Positions 22,294 through 30,613 of a DNA stretch of 30,862 nucleotides are shown here, one piece after another. Under the pieces are notes generated by a model. It was not told the origin of the DNA and ran no database searches. It saw only the letters and a program-made list of their open reading frames with translations. This stretch comes from JBBQRS01 sp038214535 (lineage in GTDB: Bacteria > Chloroflexota > Anaerolineae > CG2-30-64-16), in assembly GCA_038214535.1 (NCBI GenBank), contig JBBQRS010000053.1, positions 1-30,862 on the forward strand, in the 5' to 3' direction. Position numbers and translations under genes: made by a program. Each line of letters begins with the position of its first letter. The first letter of the stretch is position 1.

Positions 22294-22929
22294 ATGACTG
22301 AGACTGAAACACTGATCCCGAAGCACGGCGGGTATCGCAACCTGAAGAGTTTCCAGGTGGCGCAACTGACGTATGACGTGACGGTGCGGTTCTGTGATCG
22401 GTATATTGACCGGCGCAGCCGGATGCACGATCAGATGGTGCAGGCGGCGCGCTCGGGAGTGCAGAATATCGCGGAGGGGAGCCAGGCCAGCCGTACGTCG
22501 AAGAAGATGGAGATGAAGTTGACGAACGTGGCGCGCGCCAGCCTGGAGGAGTTGAAGCTGGACTATGAGGATTTTCTGAGGCAGCGCGGGCTGCCGATGT
22601 GGGAACGGAGCGATCCGCGCCGCGACGCGCTGATTGCGCGCCGGCCGGCCAGCGCCGATGATGTGGCTAGATGGGTTAAGGAGATTCATGATGGTGGACT
22701 GGGTGGACGTGGTGGACTGAGTGGACAGTCTGGACAGTCCACTGAGTCCACACCGTCCACAGGAGCTTCATATCAGGAGATTGCTGCGAACGCCGCACTG
22801 ACCCTGATTGCCGTGGCAACGACCCTTTTGGACCGCCAACTGGCCGCGCAGGCTGCGGCCTTCGAGCGGGACGGCGGTTTCACCGAACGGCTATTTCGAC
22901 AGCGACAGAGCCGGAGACGCGAGCAATGA
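22294..22929 (+). CDS. Four-helix-bundle (23S rRNA IVS-protein type) protein with suffix domain
   Basis: 211 residues. Residues ~15-110 match the four-helix-bundle family once linked to rRNA intervening sequences (LKSFQVAQLTYDVTVRFCDRYID, then MVQAARSGVQNIAEGSQASRTSKKMEMKLTNVARASLEEL). From ~105 the longer form continues with the DYEDFLRQRGLPMW suffix typical of a subset of these proteins, then a Gly/Ser/Thr linker (~134-157) and a helical C-terminus. The molecular function is unknown; the fold suggests a small oligomeric nucleic-acid or protein binder. The linker is encoded by GTGGAC-type DNA repeats that also form an inverted repeat, which looks like a repeat insertion kept in frame. Confidence 0.85.
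   Translation: MTETETLIPKHGGYRNLKSFQVAQLTYDVTVRFCDRYIDRRSRMHDQMVQAARSGVQNIAEGSQASRTSKKMEMKLTNVARASLEELKLDYEDFLRQRGLPMWERSDPRRDALIARRPASADDVARWVKEIHDGGLGGRGGLSGQSGQSTESTPSTGASYQEIAANAALTLIAVATTLLDRQLAAQAAAFERDGGFTERLFRQRQSRRREQ
22690..22762. repeat. GTGGAC/GTCCAC repeat block inside the four-helix-bundle gene
   Basis: GTGGAC recurs four times within about 35 bases, followed by the reverse complement GTCCAC three times. GTGGACTGAGTGGAC pairs with GTCCACTGAGTCCAC with a single mismatch. Confidence 0.7.
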
Positions 22930-22996
22930 CCCATTTCAGGGACGCAAGAGATCTCGCAGCTAACCGGAACGAGGAACAATCCACCCGCGCCCGGCC

Positions 22997-23629
22997 TCAG
23001 TCTCCGCCGCCCAGAGTGTTGTGACAGGCGGTGCACTCAGCGACGGTGTGCGGCTCATTGAGCCACGCGATATCGGCCCGGCCATCGGTGGCGTGCCCGG
23101 CATGGCACGTCACGCAGGTGGCGGCGTTCGGATCGGCGGCCTGCCAGCGCGCGAGGAAGAAGTGGAAGTGCTGATTGAAGTCCTGCGTCTGGGTGACCTG
23201 CTGGTGGCACTTGAGGCAGTTGGCGTCGCTGATCGGGCGCGTGAGCTTGCCGAGCTGAACGGCGGTGTGCGAGTACCACGCCAGCGCGTTGTGCGCGCCG
23301 AGCAGTTCCGCGCTCACCCGCCCGTTGATCCCTACGCCGGAATGGCAGTCAATGCATCCCACGTCCTTCGCCGTGTGAGCCGACGCAAGGTCGGAGGCCT
23401 GGCCGGCGGTAGAACGCGCAAGGTAGGTGGATTCCGGCTGGGTATGGCAGGAGCCGCAGAAGGCGTCCTGCTGCTCCTGTGTGGCGGCGAACGCGAAACC
23501 GCCGGCGGTCAGGAGTACGCCCACCAGCGCGACTCCGGCCAGCGCGGCGAGGATCGGGAGCAACTTTTTTGAACGCACCGATGGCTTCGGCGCAGAGGCA
23601 GAAGGCCGGCTCGTTTTCGGTTTCGACAT
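22997..23629 (-). CDS. Membrane-anchored five-heme c-type cytochrome
   Basis: 210 residues. A basic N-terminus and one hydrophobic anchor (residues ~22-48) are followed by five CxxCH heme sites at 58, 92, 138, 172 and 199 (CGSCH, CIDCH, CLKCH, CVTCH, CTACH). Single anchor plus several hemes resembles NapC/NirT-type quinol dehydrogenases, but spacing and heme number are not a perfect fit, so the narrower family is open. It would carry electrons on the outer side of the cytoplasmic membrane. There is no partner reductase or biogenesis gene nearby, so the electron acceptor cannot be named. GGGAGG lies about 12 bases before the ATG. Confidence 0.85.
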   Translation of the reverse strand: MSKPKTSRPSASAPKPSVRSKKLLPILAALAGVALVGVLLTAGGFAFAATQEQQDAFCGSCHTQPESTYLARSTAGQASDLASAHTAKDVGCIDCHSGVGINGRVSAELLGAHNALAWYSHTAVQLGKLTRPISDANCLKCHQQVTQTQDFNQHFHFFLARWQAADPNAATCVTCHAGHATDGRADIAWLNEPHTVAECTACHNTLGGGD

Positions 23630-23754
23630 GGGTAACGTTTCCTCCCGGGTTTGGGGAATGTGACGATAGTGACTTCCGAAGGTTGGCGTGGGCGTTGCCG
23701 GCAGGCACCGGCAGCGGCGTCACCGGGGGAGGTCGCGCGATAGGCAAGTCTGAT

Positions 23755-23782
23755 ATGATACTCGCCCCGGCCCGATATGCAA
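23755..23782 (-). promoter_or_regulatory. Promoter of the cytochrome gene
   Basis: On the minus strand TTGCAT (23777-23782) and TATCAT (23755-23760) are spaced by 16 bases, giving a leader of about 120 nt. Confidence 0.5.
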
Positions 23783-23861
23783 GTCCAGAGGAAGGCCGAG
23801 CAGGAATGCCAGTTTTCGACGCTTCTCAGGCATGATGATTCGGGGGAAATTCGAGCAGATT

Positions 23862-24911
23862 CTAGAGATTCTGCAATAGCCCAAAGTAGGTAATCACCCC
23901 CAGGCTGATGTTGTAGACGGCGTGGGTGATCATCGAGGTGGTGGTGTTGTAGCGCTGACGCAAGAGACCCAGGACGAGACCGACGAAGAAGACGATGAGG
24001 GTGGAGAGCGTCAGGCCGTAGGTGCTGTGGAGCAGCGCGAAGAGGACCGCGGTGAGCAGCAGCCCGAAGCGCGGCTGGAGCGCGCCGCGGAAGACGGTTT
24101 CCTCACCCAGCGCCGCCGCCAGCCCCAATGTCAGGATGCCGAACGCCGATTGCGTCAACGGGCCGATCATCTGCTCGGTGAGACGCTCCACGTCGGGGTT
24201 TGCGCCCAGCCCCACCCGCCCCGCGAGGTTCTCGAACAGGATCACGACAGGCACCAGGATGAGGCCCGCGCCCAGGCCGATGAGCACCTGTTTAAACGTC
24301 GGCTTGACGATGCCCAGGCGCTCCAGCGCGTTGGGAAAATATCGCCGCGCAAGCCACCCCACCCCGATCAGCCCCATGATCGCCATCGAAATGTCCTGCG
24401 CCCAGATCGAGCCGATCGGGTTGATCATCCCCCCGGCTTCCGATTCCATGGTGTTGGCGAGGTTGCCGATGCCCATCCCCAGGGTGAAGAAGAGGTTGAT
24501 GAGGATCAGCGCGATGTAGGAGAGCGCGACGGCGTGAACCGCGCGATCGGCGCTGATGGGGATGATCTTCGCCAGCAAGTTGCGCACCGGCTGCCACAGC
24601 AGGAGGATACCCAGGATGGAGGGTCCCCACAGACTGAGACCCATCGGGCCGAACGCGGCGGGATCGAAGCCCGACCCGGCCAGACCTTCCAGCATGACCG
24701 GGTTCTGCGCCGCGGCGAAGGCGATGCCCTGAAGCATCAACCCGACGGCGATCAACGCGCCGAACGTGGCGATGAGTAAGCCATACGTCACCACGGCCAG
24801 CGAGTTGGCCGACGAGGGGTTATCGGTGGCGCGGTTGCGGTCGGCGAGGCTGGCAAGCCACAGGAGAAACGCGGGCCAGGCGAAGAGCATGACGGTTAAG
24901 ACGATATCCAT
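23862..24911 (-). CDS. CPBP-family intramembrane glutamic protease (CAAX/Abi type)
   Basis: 349 residues; the ATG at 24911 has AAGGGG close upstream. About eight hydrophobic helices are visible. The C-terminal third has the three family motifs: GEETVFRGALQPRFG (Glu-Glu pair and Arg), ALLHSTYG (His) and THAVYNI (His/Asn). These place a glutamate-based active site within the membrane. Members cleave prenylated or peptide substrates or process bacteriocin-like peptides; the substrate here is unknown. The gene is alone on its strand. Confidence 0.88.
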   Translation of the reverse strand: MDIVLTVMLFAWPAFLLWLASLADRNRATDNPSSANSLAVVTYGLLIATFGALIAVGLMLQGIAFAAAQNPVMLEGLAGSGFDPAAFGPMGLSLWGPSILGILLLWQPVRNLLAKIIPISADRAVHAVALSYIALILINLFFTLGMGIGNLANTMESEAGGMINPIGSIWAQDISMAIMGLIGVGWLARRYFPNALERLGIVKPTFKQVLIGLGAGLILVPVVILFENLAGRVGLGANPDVERLTEQMIGPLTQSAFGILTLGLAAALGEETVFRGALQPRFGLLLTAVLFALLHSTYGLTLSTLIVFFVGLVLGLLRQRYNTTTSMITHAVYNISLGVITYFGLLQNL

Positions 24912-25042
24912 AGAATCCCCTTGCGAATGAAGCGGACGCAGGCCCACGCGACGGTCGCTCGGCGTCGGCCCCTTCGTATTCTACATCAAAAATGGGAAAC
25001 CGTCTGCAACGAAAACGCCGAACGAAGAGCCCGAGGGTGAAG

Positions 25043-25099
25043 TTAAGAAAGATTTACGTGGTGTGCGGAAAGGCTCACGTCGGCTTAACGCGGGGTTAA
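25043..25099 (+). promoter_or_regulatory. Possible Pho-box-like repeats upstream of the small ORF
   Basis: TTAA at 25043 with TTAC at 25054, and CTTAAC/GTTAAA with TTAA at 25085 and 25096, are each spaced 11 bp, the period of Pho-box half-sites. The two pairs are out of phase with each other by two bases, which weakens the case. Confidence 0.25.
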
Positions 25100-25157
25100 A
25101 ACGCGCGTGAGAGAATCGGGGCGTATCTCATTGACGCTCAGCGCGGGAGCCACACGC

Positions 25158-25325
25158 ATGACGAACCGAACGGATGCGCCACCCCCACCCAGCGATCCAA
25201 AGACACTTCTCAAAGAGTTGCGAAAGATCTATGCGAAATCCTCATTGAAGGAAGACTACTTCGGAAGGCGGCAGGCGCTGCCGGGGGAGATCGAGCGGGT
25301 CATCAAGGCGCGGGCCGCCGAGTAG
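25158..25325 (+). CDS. Small hypothetical protein, 55 residues
   Basis: The ATG at 25158 has GGGAG about 8 bases upstream; an upstream in-frame start at 25107 is less likely. The sequence is a short Pro-rich lead followed by an amphipathic, charged helix region (KTLLKELRKIYAKSSLKEDYFGRRQALPGEIERVIKARAAE). No family recognised. It is followed by a GC-rich stretch with a direct repeat and then the 3' end of phoU on the other strand. The gene call is moderate because of length. Confidence 0.5.
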   Translation: MTNRTDAPPPPSDPKTLLKELRKIYAKSSLKEDYFGRRQALPGEIERVIKARAAE

Positions 25326-25365
25326 ATGCGGGGCGCCGAGCGCGAGCGCAGAGAACTGCGCGCTA

Positions 25366-25441
25366 CGAGCAAGACGCGCGGGCCGGGCGCATCTGAGGAT
25401 GCGCAGTCCGCGAGGAAGTGGGCCGCGAGCAAGACGCGCGG
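25366..25441. repeat. Direct repeat with 60-bp period next to phoU
   Basis: CGAGCAAGACGCGCGG occurs at 25366-25381 and again exactly at 25426-25441. A 7-bp hairpin (GCGCATC/GATGCGC, near 25388-25405) lies between them and may end phoU transcription. Confidence 0.6.
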
Positions 25442-26110
25442 TCAGGGGTTGAGGTCGAGGAGCGCGCCGGTGGCGGCGTAGATCACGCGTTCGGCGATGT
25501 TCGTGGCGCGGTCGGCGGAACGCTCCAGCTCGTGGGCGATCTGCAACAGGTGCGTGCCGACGCCGATTTGTTGCGGGTCGGCGAGCATGAACGTCAGCGT
25601 CGCATCGAAGATCTGTTTGTAGAGGGCGTCGGCGCGGTCATCGTCGACGCACACGGCCTCGGCGGCGGGGATATCACGGGAGCCGTAGGCGCTCATGGCG
25701 CGACCGAGCATGACGATGGCGATGTCGGCAAGGCGCTGCACGCCATCGGTGGGAATGGGCCGCGGGTTCTCCATGATGCGCAGGTAGGCGCGGGCGATCT
25801 TCTTCGCGTGGTCACCGATCCGCTCCAGATCGCCCACCACCGTGAGCGCGGCGACGATGGCGCGCATGTCACCGGCCACCGGCTGCTCCGTCGCCAACAG
25901 CAGATAGCATTCCTGCTCGATGGCAAGCCGCAGGTCGTTGATCTGCGCGTCGGCGGCGACCACTTCGCGCGCCAGGTCCTGGTCGCCCTCGACCAACGCA
26001 CGCATGGCGCGCGTCAGCGCAACCTGCGTCAGGGCGCCCATCTCCATGACCATCTCGCTCAACCGTTGCAATCTTTTTCCGAAATGCGTCCTGCCCATTG
26101 CGGTCATCAC
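25442..26110 (-). CDS. phoU: Phosphate signalling protein PhoU
   Basis: 222 residues, usual PhoU length, made of two similar three-helix repeats. Each has the metal-binding type motif: VVGDLERIGDHAKKIA in the first half and IAHELERSADRATNIAE in the second. PhoU links the Pst transporter to the phosphate two-component sensor and keeps the regulon off when phosphate is plentiful. It is the last gene of the pst operon, 20 bases after pstB1. The 3' end of a second phoU lies at 30802-30862. Confidence 0.95.
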   Translation of the reverse strand: MMTAMGRTHFGKRLQRLSEMVMEMGALTQVALTRAMRALVEGDQDLAREVVAADAQINDLRLAIEQECYLLLATEQPVAGDMRAIVAALTVVGDLERIGDHAKKIARAYLRIMENPRPIPTDGVQRLADIAIVMLGRAMSAYGSRDIPAAEAVCVDDDRADALYKQIFDATLTFMLADPQQIGVGTHLLQIAHELERSADRATNIAERVIYAATGALLDLNP

Positions 26111-26130
26111 AGCCTCTACTCTCTACACGC

Positions 26131-26916
26131 TTACCCAAAACGTCCCGTGATATAGTCTTCCGTCTGTTGATGCTTCGGATTCATGAAGACTTCCTGGGTC
26201 GCGCCGAACTCGATCAGATGGCCGGCGCGGTCGTCGCCGATGTTGAAGAAGGCCGTGTAGTCCGAAGCGCGCGCGGCCTGCTGCATGTTGTGCGTCACAA
26301 TCACAATGGCATAATCATCGGAAAGCCCGCGCATCAGCTCCTCGACCTTGAGCGTCGCAATCGGGTCGAGGGCGGAACACGGCTCATCCATCAGGATCAC
26401 TTCGGGACGCACGGCAATCACGCGGGCGATGCAGAGGCGCTGCTGCTGCCCCAGGGAGAGGCCCAGCGCGTCCTGCTTGAGATTGGCCTTGACTTCATCC
26501 CAGAGCTGGACCTCGCGCAGGCTTTGCTCGACCAACTCGTCAAGCCGGCCGTTGCGCACCACCATGCCCAGCACGCGCGGGCCGAAAGCGACGTTGTCGT
26601 ACACGCTTTGGGGGAAGGGGTTAGGCCGCTGGAAGACCATGCCGACGCGCGAGCGCAAGGCGACCACATCCGCGCCGGACGCGTAGATATCCTCGCCATC
26701 GAGAAGCACCTGGCCCTCGGCGTGCGCGCCGCGAATCGTATCGTTCATCCGGTTGAGGCAGCGCAGGAAGGTAGATTTGCCGCAACCGGAAGATCCAATC
26801 AGCGCGGTAATGCGTCGGTCGGGAATGGCAATCGAGATGTCCGTGAGGGCGCGCTTCTCGCCGTAGTAGAAGTTGAGATGCTCAACGACGATCTTGTCCA
26901 TCGTGCCGTCCATCAT
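26131..26916 (-). CDS. pstB: Phosphate transport ATP-binding protein PstB, copy 1 (catalytic)
   Basis: 261 residues. This is the nucleotide-binding subunit driving phosphate import through PstA/PstC. Walker A GSSGCGKST (41-49), Q-loop Gln96 (VGMVFQRPNPFP), Walker B ILMDEPCSALD with catalytic Glu178, and the switch His209 are all present. The signature motif is LSLGQ (153-157) rather than LSGGQ. Its start overlaps the stop of a second pstB by 4 bases. The two PstB proteins have opposite defects and may work as a heterodimer. Confidence 0.95.
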   Translation of the reverse strand: MMDGTMDKIVVEHLNFYYGEKRALTDISIAIPDRRITALIGSSGCGKSTFLRCLNRMNDTIRGAHAEGQVLLDGEDIYASGADVVALRSRVGMVFQRPNPFPQSVYDNVAFGPRVLGMVVRNGRLDELVEQSLREVQLWDEVKANLKQDALGLSLGQQQRLCIARVIAVRPEVILMDEPCSALDPIATLKVEELMRGLSDDYAIVIVTHNMQQAARASDYTAFFNIGDDRAGHLIEFGATQEVFMNPKHQQTEDYITGRFG

Positions 26917-27752
26917 CCAAAGCGCCCCGTGACGTAATCTTCGGTGCGCTGGTCGCGCGGGTTGGTGAAGATGTCCGCGCCGGGCCGATACTCGACCAGG
27001 GCGCCGTCGAGGAAAAACGCGGCATTGTCGGCCACGCGCGCCGCTTGCTGGATGCTGTGCGGAACGATGACCACCGTGTATTTCTCCTTCAGCGTCAGCA
27101 GCGAACTTTCAACCTTGTCGGTAGAAATGGGGTCGAGACCCGAGGTCGGCGCGTCCAGCAACAGGATTTCCGGCTCCAACGCAAGGCTCCGTGCGATGCA
27201 GAGGCGTTGCTGCTGGCCGCCGGACATCGCCAGGGCGGGACTGTCCAACCGGTCTTTGACTTCATCCCACAGGGCGGCCTGGGTGAGACTGCGCACGACG
27301 ATTTCCTCGAGCACTTCCTTGTCCTTAATGCCGGCCAGCTCGGGGCCATAGGTCACGTTCTCGCGGATCGTGCCGGGCAGGGGCAACGGCAGGGCGAACA
27401 CCATGCCGACCTTGCGGCGCAGATTCGGCACGTTCACGCCCGGCGCGTAAATATCTTCATCCTCGATGAGGATGCGACCGGTCATGCGTGTGCCGTCCAC
27501 GAGGTCGTTGAGCCGGTTGATCAGGCGCAGGAGGGTGGTTTTGCCGCTGCCCGCCGGGCCAAACAACACGGTGACGGCGTTGCGCGGGATGTCGAACGTG
27601 ACCCCGGAGAGCGCGTGCGTGTCGCCGTAGAAGTAGTCCACGTTTTCGATGCTGATCTTGGGCCGACCCGCGCTCGCGGGGTTCTGGCCGGCAGTCGTCG
27701 CGGCCGTGCGAGAAACCGGAACCCGAAACCCGCCCGCAGTGGTGGTTACCAT
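26913..27752 (-). CDS. pstB: Phosphate transport ATP-binding protein PstB, copy 2 (degenerate ATP site)
   Basis: 279 residues with an N-terminal extension of about 30 polar residues. Walker A GPAGSGKT (65-72) and signature MSGGQ (176-180) are intact, as is His232. The Q-loop Gln is replaced by Ala120 (VGMVFALPLPLP), and the catalytic Glu after the Walker B Asp200 is Ala201 (LLLDAPTSGLD). By ABC-transporter knowledge this protein should bind ATP but hydrolyse it poorly. It overlaps pstA by 7 bases and pstB copy 1 by 4, so the two should be made in similar amounts. It is clearly in the PstB family, not another transporter ATPase (VTGRFG end shared with copy 1). Confidence 0.92.
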   Translation of the reverse strand: MVTTTAGGFRVPVSRTAATTAGQNPASAGRPKISIENVDYFYGDTHALSGVTFDIPRNAVTVLFGPAGSGKTTLLRLINRLNDLVDGTRMTGRILIEDEDIYAPGVNVPNLRRKVGMVFALPLPLPGTIRENVTYGPELAGIKDKEVLEEIVVRSLTQAALWDEVKDRLDSPALAMSGGQQQRLCIARSLALEPEILLLDAPTSGLDPISTDKVESSLLTLKEKYTVVIVPHSIQQAARVADNAAFFLDGALVEYRPGADIFTNPRDQRTEDYVTGRFG

Positions 27753-28624
27753 TGGCGTTTCCGCCGGAAGTGGCTGCGCGTGATCGTCGCCAGCAGGCTC
27801 ATGGATAAGACCACGGCGAGCAGGACGAGCGCGGTCCCATATTGCACGTTCTCAGGCATCCCCGGCACCTGCGTGCTGATGACGTACAGATGGTAGGGCA
27901 GCGCCATCGTCTGATCGAACGGCGAATGGGGCAGTTGCGGCAGATAGAAAGCCGCGACCGTAAATAGGATGGGGGCGGTTTCACCCGCAGCGCGCAACAG
28001 GCCCAGGATCACGCCGGTGATGATGCCGGGCAGCGCCTGGGGCAACACGATGTTGCGAATCCCCTGCCAGCGGGTGCCGCCCAGGCTGGCGCTCACGGTG
28101 CGGAACTCGGTGGGCACGGCCATCAGCGCCTCTTCCGACGTGCTGATGATGATCGGCAGGGTCATGATCGCCAGGGTCAGCGCGCCGGCGATGATGGACG
28201 TGCCGAACTGCAAGAAGAGGACGAACAACCCGAGGCCGAACAACCCGTAGACCACGGACGGAATGCCCGCAAGGTTGACGATGGCAAGCCGGATGGTGCG
28301 TGTGGGCCAACTGTCGCGCGCGTACTCGGAGAGATAGATCGCGCCGCCCACGCCGATGGGGATGGCAACCAGGCCGGTGCCGATGATCAGGATGATCGTC
28401 CCGACGATGGCCGGGAAGATGCCGCCCTCTTTCATGCCGTTACGCGGCATGGCCGTCAGGAACTCCCAGTTGATGGCGGAGATGCCGCGCACGAAAATGA
28501 CGCCGAGCACCAGCAGGATGGGCACAACGACGATCAGGCTCGCCGTTGCCAGGAGGGCGTAGCCCAACTTTTGCGTCAGATGACGGCGGTTCGTCGGAAT
28601 CTGCGTCGGGGCTTGAGCAGACAT
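27746..28624 (-). CDS. pstA: Phosphate ABC transporter permease PstA
   Basis: 292 residues with about six membrane helices. The binding-protein-dependent permease core includes the PIGVGGAIYLSEYA segment, AGIPSVVYGLFGLGLF, and the cytoplasmic coupling loop around EALMAVPTEFRTVSASLGGTRWQ. It pairs with PstC to form the phosphate channel. Its ATG overlaps the pstC stop codon (TAATG) and its own end overlaps pstB copy 2. Confidence 0.95.
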   Translation of the reverse strand: MSAQAPTQIPTNRRHLTQKLGYALLATASLIVVVPILLVLGVIFVRGISAINWEFLTAMPRNGMKEGGIFPAIVGTIILIIGTGLVAIPIGVGGAIYLSEYARDSWPTRTIRLAIVNLAGIPSVVYGLFGLGLFVLFLQFGTSIIAGALTLAIMTLPIIISTSEEALMAVPTEFRTVSASLGGTRWQGIRNIVLPQALPGIITGVILGLLRAAGETAPILFTVAAFYLPQLPHSPFDQTMALPYHLYVISTQVPGMPENVQYGTALVLLAVVLSMSLLATITRSHFRRKRQW

Positions 28625-29550
28625 TAGCGCAACCCTCCTCTCCGCCGCTTGCGGAACATCGTTTGGGCCGCCGCCATGTTAATCACAAAGGTAATCACAA
28701 AAAGCATCATGCCGATGGCAAACAGGACGTGGTAGTGATCGCTGCCCTGGGCCACCTCGCCCATTTCAGCCGCAATCGTGGCGGTCATGGTGCGGACGGG
28801 CATGAAGATGGCGTCCAGCCCCAGCGGCATCCGCGCGGCGTTGCCCGTCACCATCATCACCAGCATCGTCTCGCCGATGGCGCGGCCCATGCCCAGCATC
28901 ACCGCCGTGAGGATGCCCGACTTTGCCGCCGGCACGATCACCCGCCAGATGGTCTGCCATTGCGTCGCGCCCATCGCCAGGCTGGCGTTGCGATAACCGA
29001 TGGGTACGGCGTCGAGGGCGTCTTCCGCGACGCTGATCATGGTAGGCAGCGCCATGTAGGCCAGGATCAGCGCGCCGGTGAAGGCTGTCAACCCGGTCGG
29101 TAGGTTGAGAAATTCGCGCAGGAAAGGCGCAAGCAGGGTCATCCCGAAAAAGCCGAGCACCACGGATGGGATGCCGGCCAGCACCTCGATCATCGGCTTC
29201 AAGATTTCGCGCGCCCACGAGGGGGCGACCTCACGAATGAAGACCGCCGTCGCCACGCCGAGCGGGATCGCGATGACGATGGCTGTGATGGTCACGAGCA
29301 GCGACCCCAGAAGCAGTGGCATCGTGCCATAGAAGCCGGAAGTCGGATACCACTTTGTGCTGAAAATGTTCGAGAGGGGTAGCCGCACAAAGGCGGGAAT
29401 CCCCTCACGGAAGAGGAAGATAAAAATCAGCAGTACGAACCCGATCGTGGAAAAACCGAGCACGCGGATCAATGCCTCGACGAGAAATTCCCCTTTGGGC
29501 GCCCCCGCGTTGCGTGCGCCGGGCGTTCCAAGCAAGCTATTCGCTCTCAT
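28624..29550 (-). CDS. pstC: Phosphate ABC transporter permease PstC
   Basis: 308 residues from the ATG at 29550, preferred over an upstream in-frame start because it lies just after the pstS stop and begins a normal PstC N-terminus. Six membrane helices are visible. The permease motifs are PLGVATAVFIREVAP, AGIPSVVLGFFGMTLL and the coupling loop EDALDAVPIGYRNASLAMGATQWQ. It is the partner of PstA. Confidence 0.94.
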   Translation of the reverse strand: MRANSLLGTPGARNAGAPKGEFLVEALIRVLGFSTIGFVLLIFIFLFREGIPAFVRLPLSNIFSTKWYPTSGFYGTMPLLLGSLLVTITAIVIAIPLGVATAVFIREVAPSWAREILKPMIEVLAGIPSVVLGFFGMTLLAPFLREFLNLPTGLTAFTGALILAYMALPTMISVAEDALDAVPIGYRNASLAMGATQWQTIWRVIVPAAKSGILTAVMLGMGRAIGETMLVMMVTGNAARMPLGLDAIFMPVRTMTATIAAEMGEVAQGSDHYHVLFAIGMMLFVITFVINMAAAQTMFRKRRRGGLR

Positions 29551-29564
29551 GCAGTCAACCTTTG

Positions 29565-30464
29565 CTATCTGATCGGGACAAAACCAAGCTCCGTCACCAG
29601 GACCTGACCATCGTTGAGGATCCAATCCAGATACGCGGCAGTTGCGCCTTCGGGCGCGTTCGGGGTGTACATATAAAGCGCGCGCGAGATGGGATACGTG
29701 CCGTCAATCACGGATGCCTGCGAGGGCAAGACATAGGGCATCCCCGCATCTTTGGCGATGGCGATCATCTTCATGTCGGATGTCACGTAACCGAGGCCGT
29801 CGTAGCCGATCACGTTGGGGTTCTGGCGCACCTCGGAGCCGATGCCCTCGGAGGAAGGGAGGAGCAGGGTGTCGGGCGAAAAGAGCAGATCGCTTTCACC
29901 GTCGCCCATGCGAACGACGTTTTCAAGAAAATAGACGTAGGTTCCCGAGTTCGACTCGCGCGAGAGGAGCACGATCGGCCGATCGTCGCCGCCGACCTCC
30001 TGCCAGTTCGTGATCTTGCCGGTATAGATATCGGAAATCTGTTGCAGCGTGAGTCGGTCAACGGGGTTGGAGGGGTTCACGATCACGGCAATGGCGTCGC
30101 CGGCGACCGTGAACTCCACGGGGTCGAGCTGTTGCGCGCGTGCGTTCGCCAGCTCTTCATCCTTGATCGAGCGCGAGGCGTTGGCAATGTCTACCGTGCC
30201 GTTGAGCATGGCCGCGATGCCGGTGCCGGAACCGCCGCCGGTGACGGAGATGCTCACGTCGGGATGAAGTTGGGTATATTTTTCGGCCCAGGCCAGCGCC
30301 AGGTTGACGAGCGTGTCCGAGCCCTTGTTCTCGATGACTTCGGACGCGGCGAGCACCCCGTTGGACTCTCCCGGGCGCGTGCAGGCCGATCCGGTGACCG
30401 GAATGATCGCAAGCAAAAATACAGACAGAGCCAACCGGGCCAGCCTGTAGGAGTGTTCTCTCAT
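29565..30464 (-). CDS. pstS: Phosphate-binding lipoprotein PstS
   Basis: 299 residues. A lipoprotein signal ends in the lipobox TGSAC (Cys28). The mature part is a two-lobed binding protein with family segments NKGSDTLVNLALAWAEKY, GGGSGTGIAAMLNGTVDIANASR and the LSRESNSGTYVYF loop that closes over phosphate. It delivers phosphate to PstC/PstA at the outer membrane face. It is the first gene of the operon, downstream of a Pho-box-like array. Confidence 0.95.
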   Translation of the reverse strand: MREHSYRLARLALSVFLLAIIPVTGSACTRPGESNGVLAASEVIENKGSDTLVNLALAWAEKYTQLHPDVSISVTGGGSGTGIAAMLNGTVDIANASRSIKDEELANARAQQLDPVEFTVAGDAIAVIVNPSNPVDRLTLQQISDIYTGKITNWQEVGGDDRPIVLLSRESNSGTYVYFLENVVRMGDGESDLLFSPDTLLLPSSEGIGSEVRQNPNVIGYDGLGYVTSDMKMIAIAKDAGMPYVLPSQASVIDGTYPISRALYMYTPNAPEGATAAYLDWILNDGQVLVTELGFVPIR

Positions 30465-30541
30465 GTTTACCTGTAGGCGAATCTATGGGCGACGGATCAA
30501 GGGGCAACCCGATAAAGCAGGATTCCTTGTTGCCCAGATTA

Positions 30542-30567
30542 CTTATAGCCTACAGTCATACATTTAA
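30542..30567 (-). promoter_or_regulatory. Promoter of pstS
   Basis: On the minus strand TATAAG (30542-30547) is preceded at 17 bases by GCCTTA, which overlaps the last half-site of the 11-bp array. This is the placement expected for an activator that replaces a poor -35 box. Confidence 0.55.
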
Positions 30568-30613
30568 GGCTACATTATGCGACGCTTAAGGTTAGGTTAT
30601 GCTTTCGTTATGC
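30562..30613 (-). promoter_or_regulatory. Pho-box-like array of five 8-bp half-sites with 11-bp period
   Basis: Read on the minus strand: GCATAACG, GCATAACC, CCTTAAGC, GCATAATG, CCTTAAAT, each separated by 3 bases (plus-strand starts 30562, 30573, 30584, 30595, 30606). An 8+3 layout with a central TTAA/ATAA core matches PhoB/PhoP/SphR-type operators. Confidence 0.7.

Noticed and set aside
23922..24779. Plus-strand open frame opposite the CPBP protease
   Set aside because: Its translation is charged, repetitive and His/Asp/Glu/Arg-rich, a mirror of hydrophobic codons on the real strand.
25418..26155. Plus-strand open frame opposite phoU
   Set aside because: Antisense shadow of a certain PhoU gene with no family resemblance of its own.
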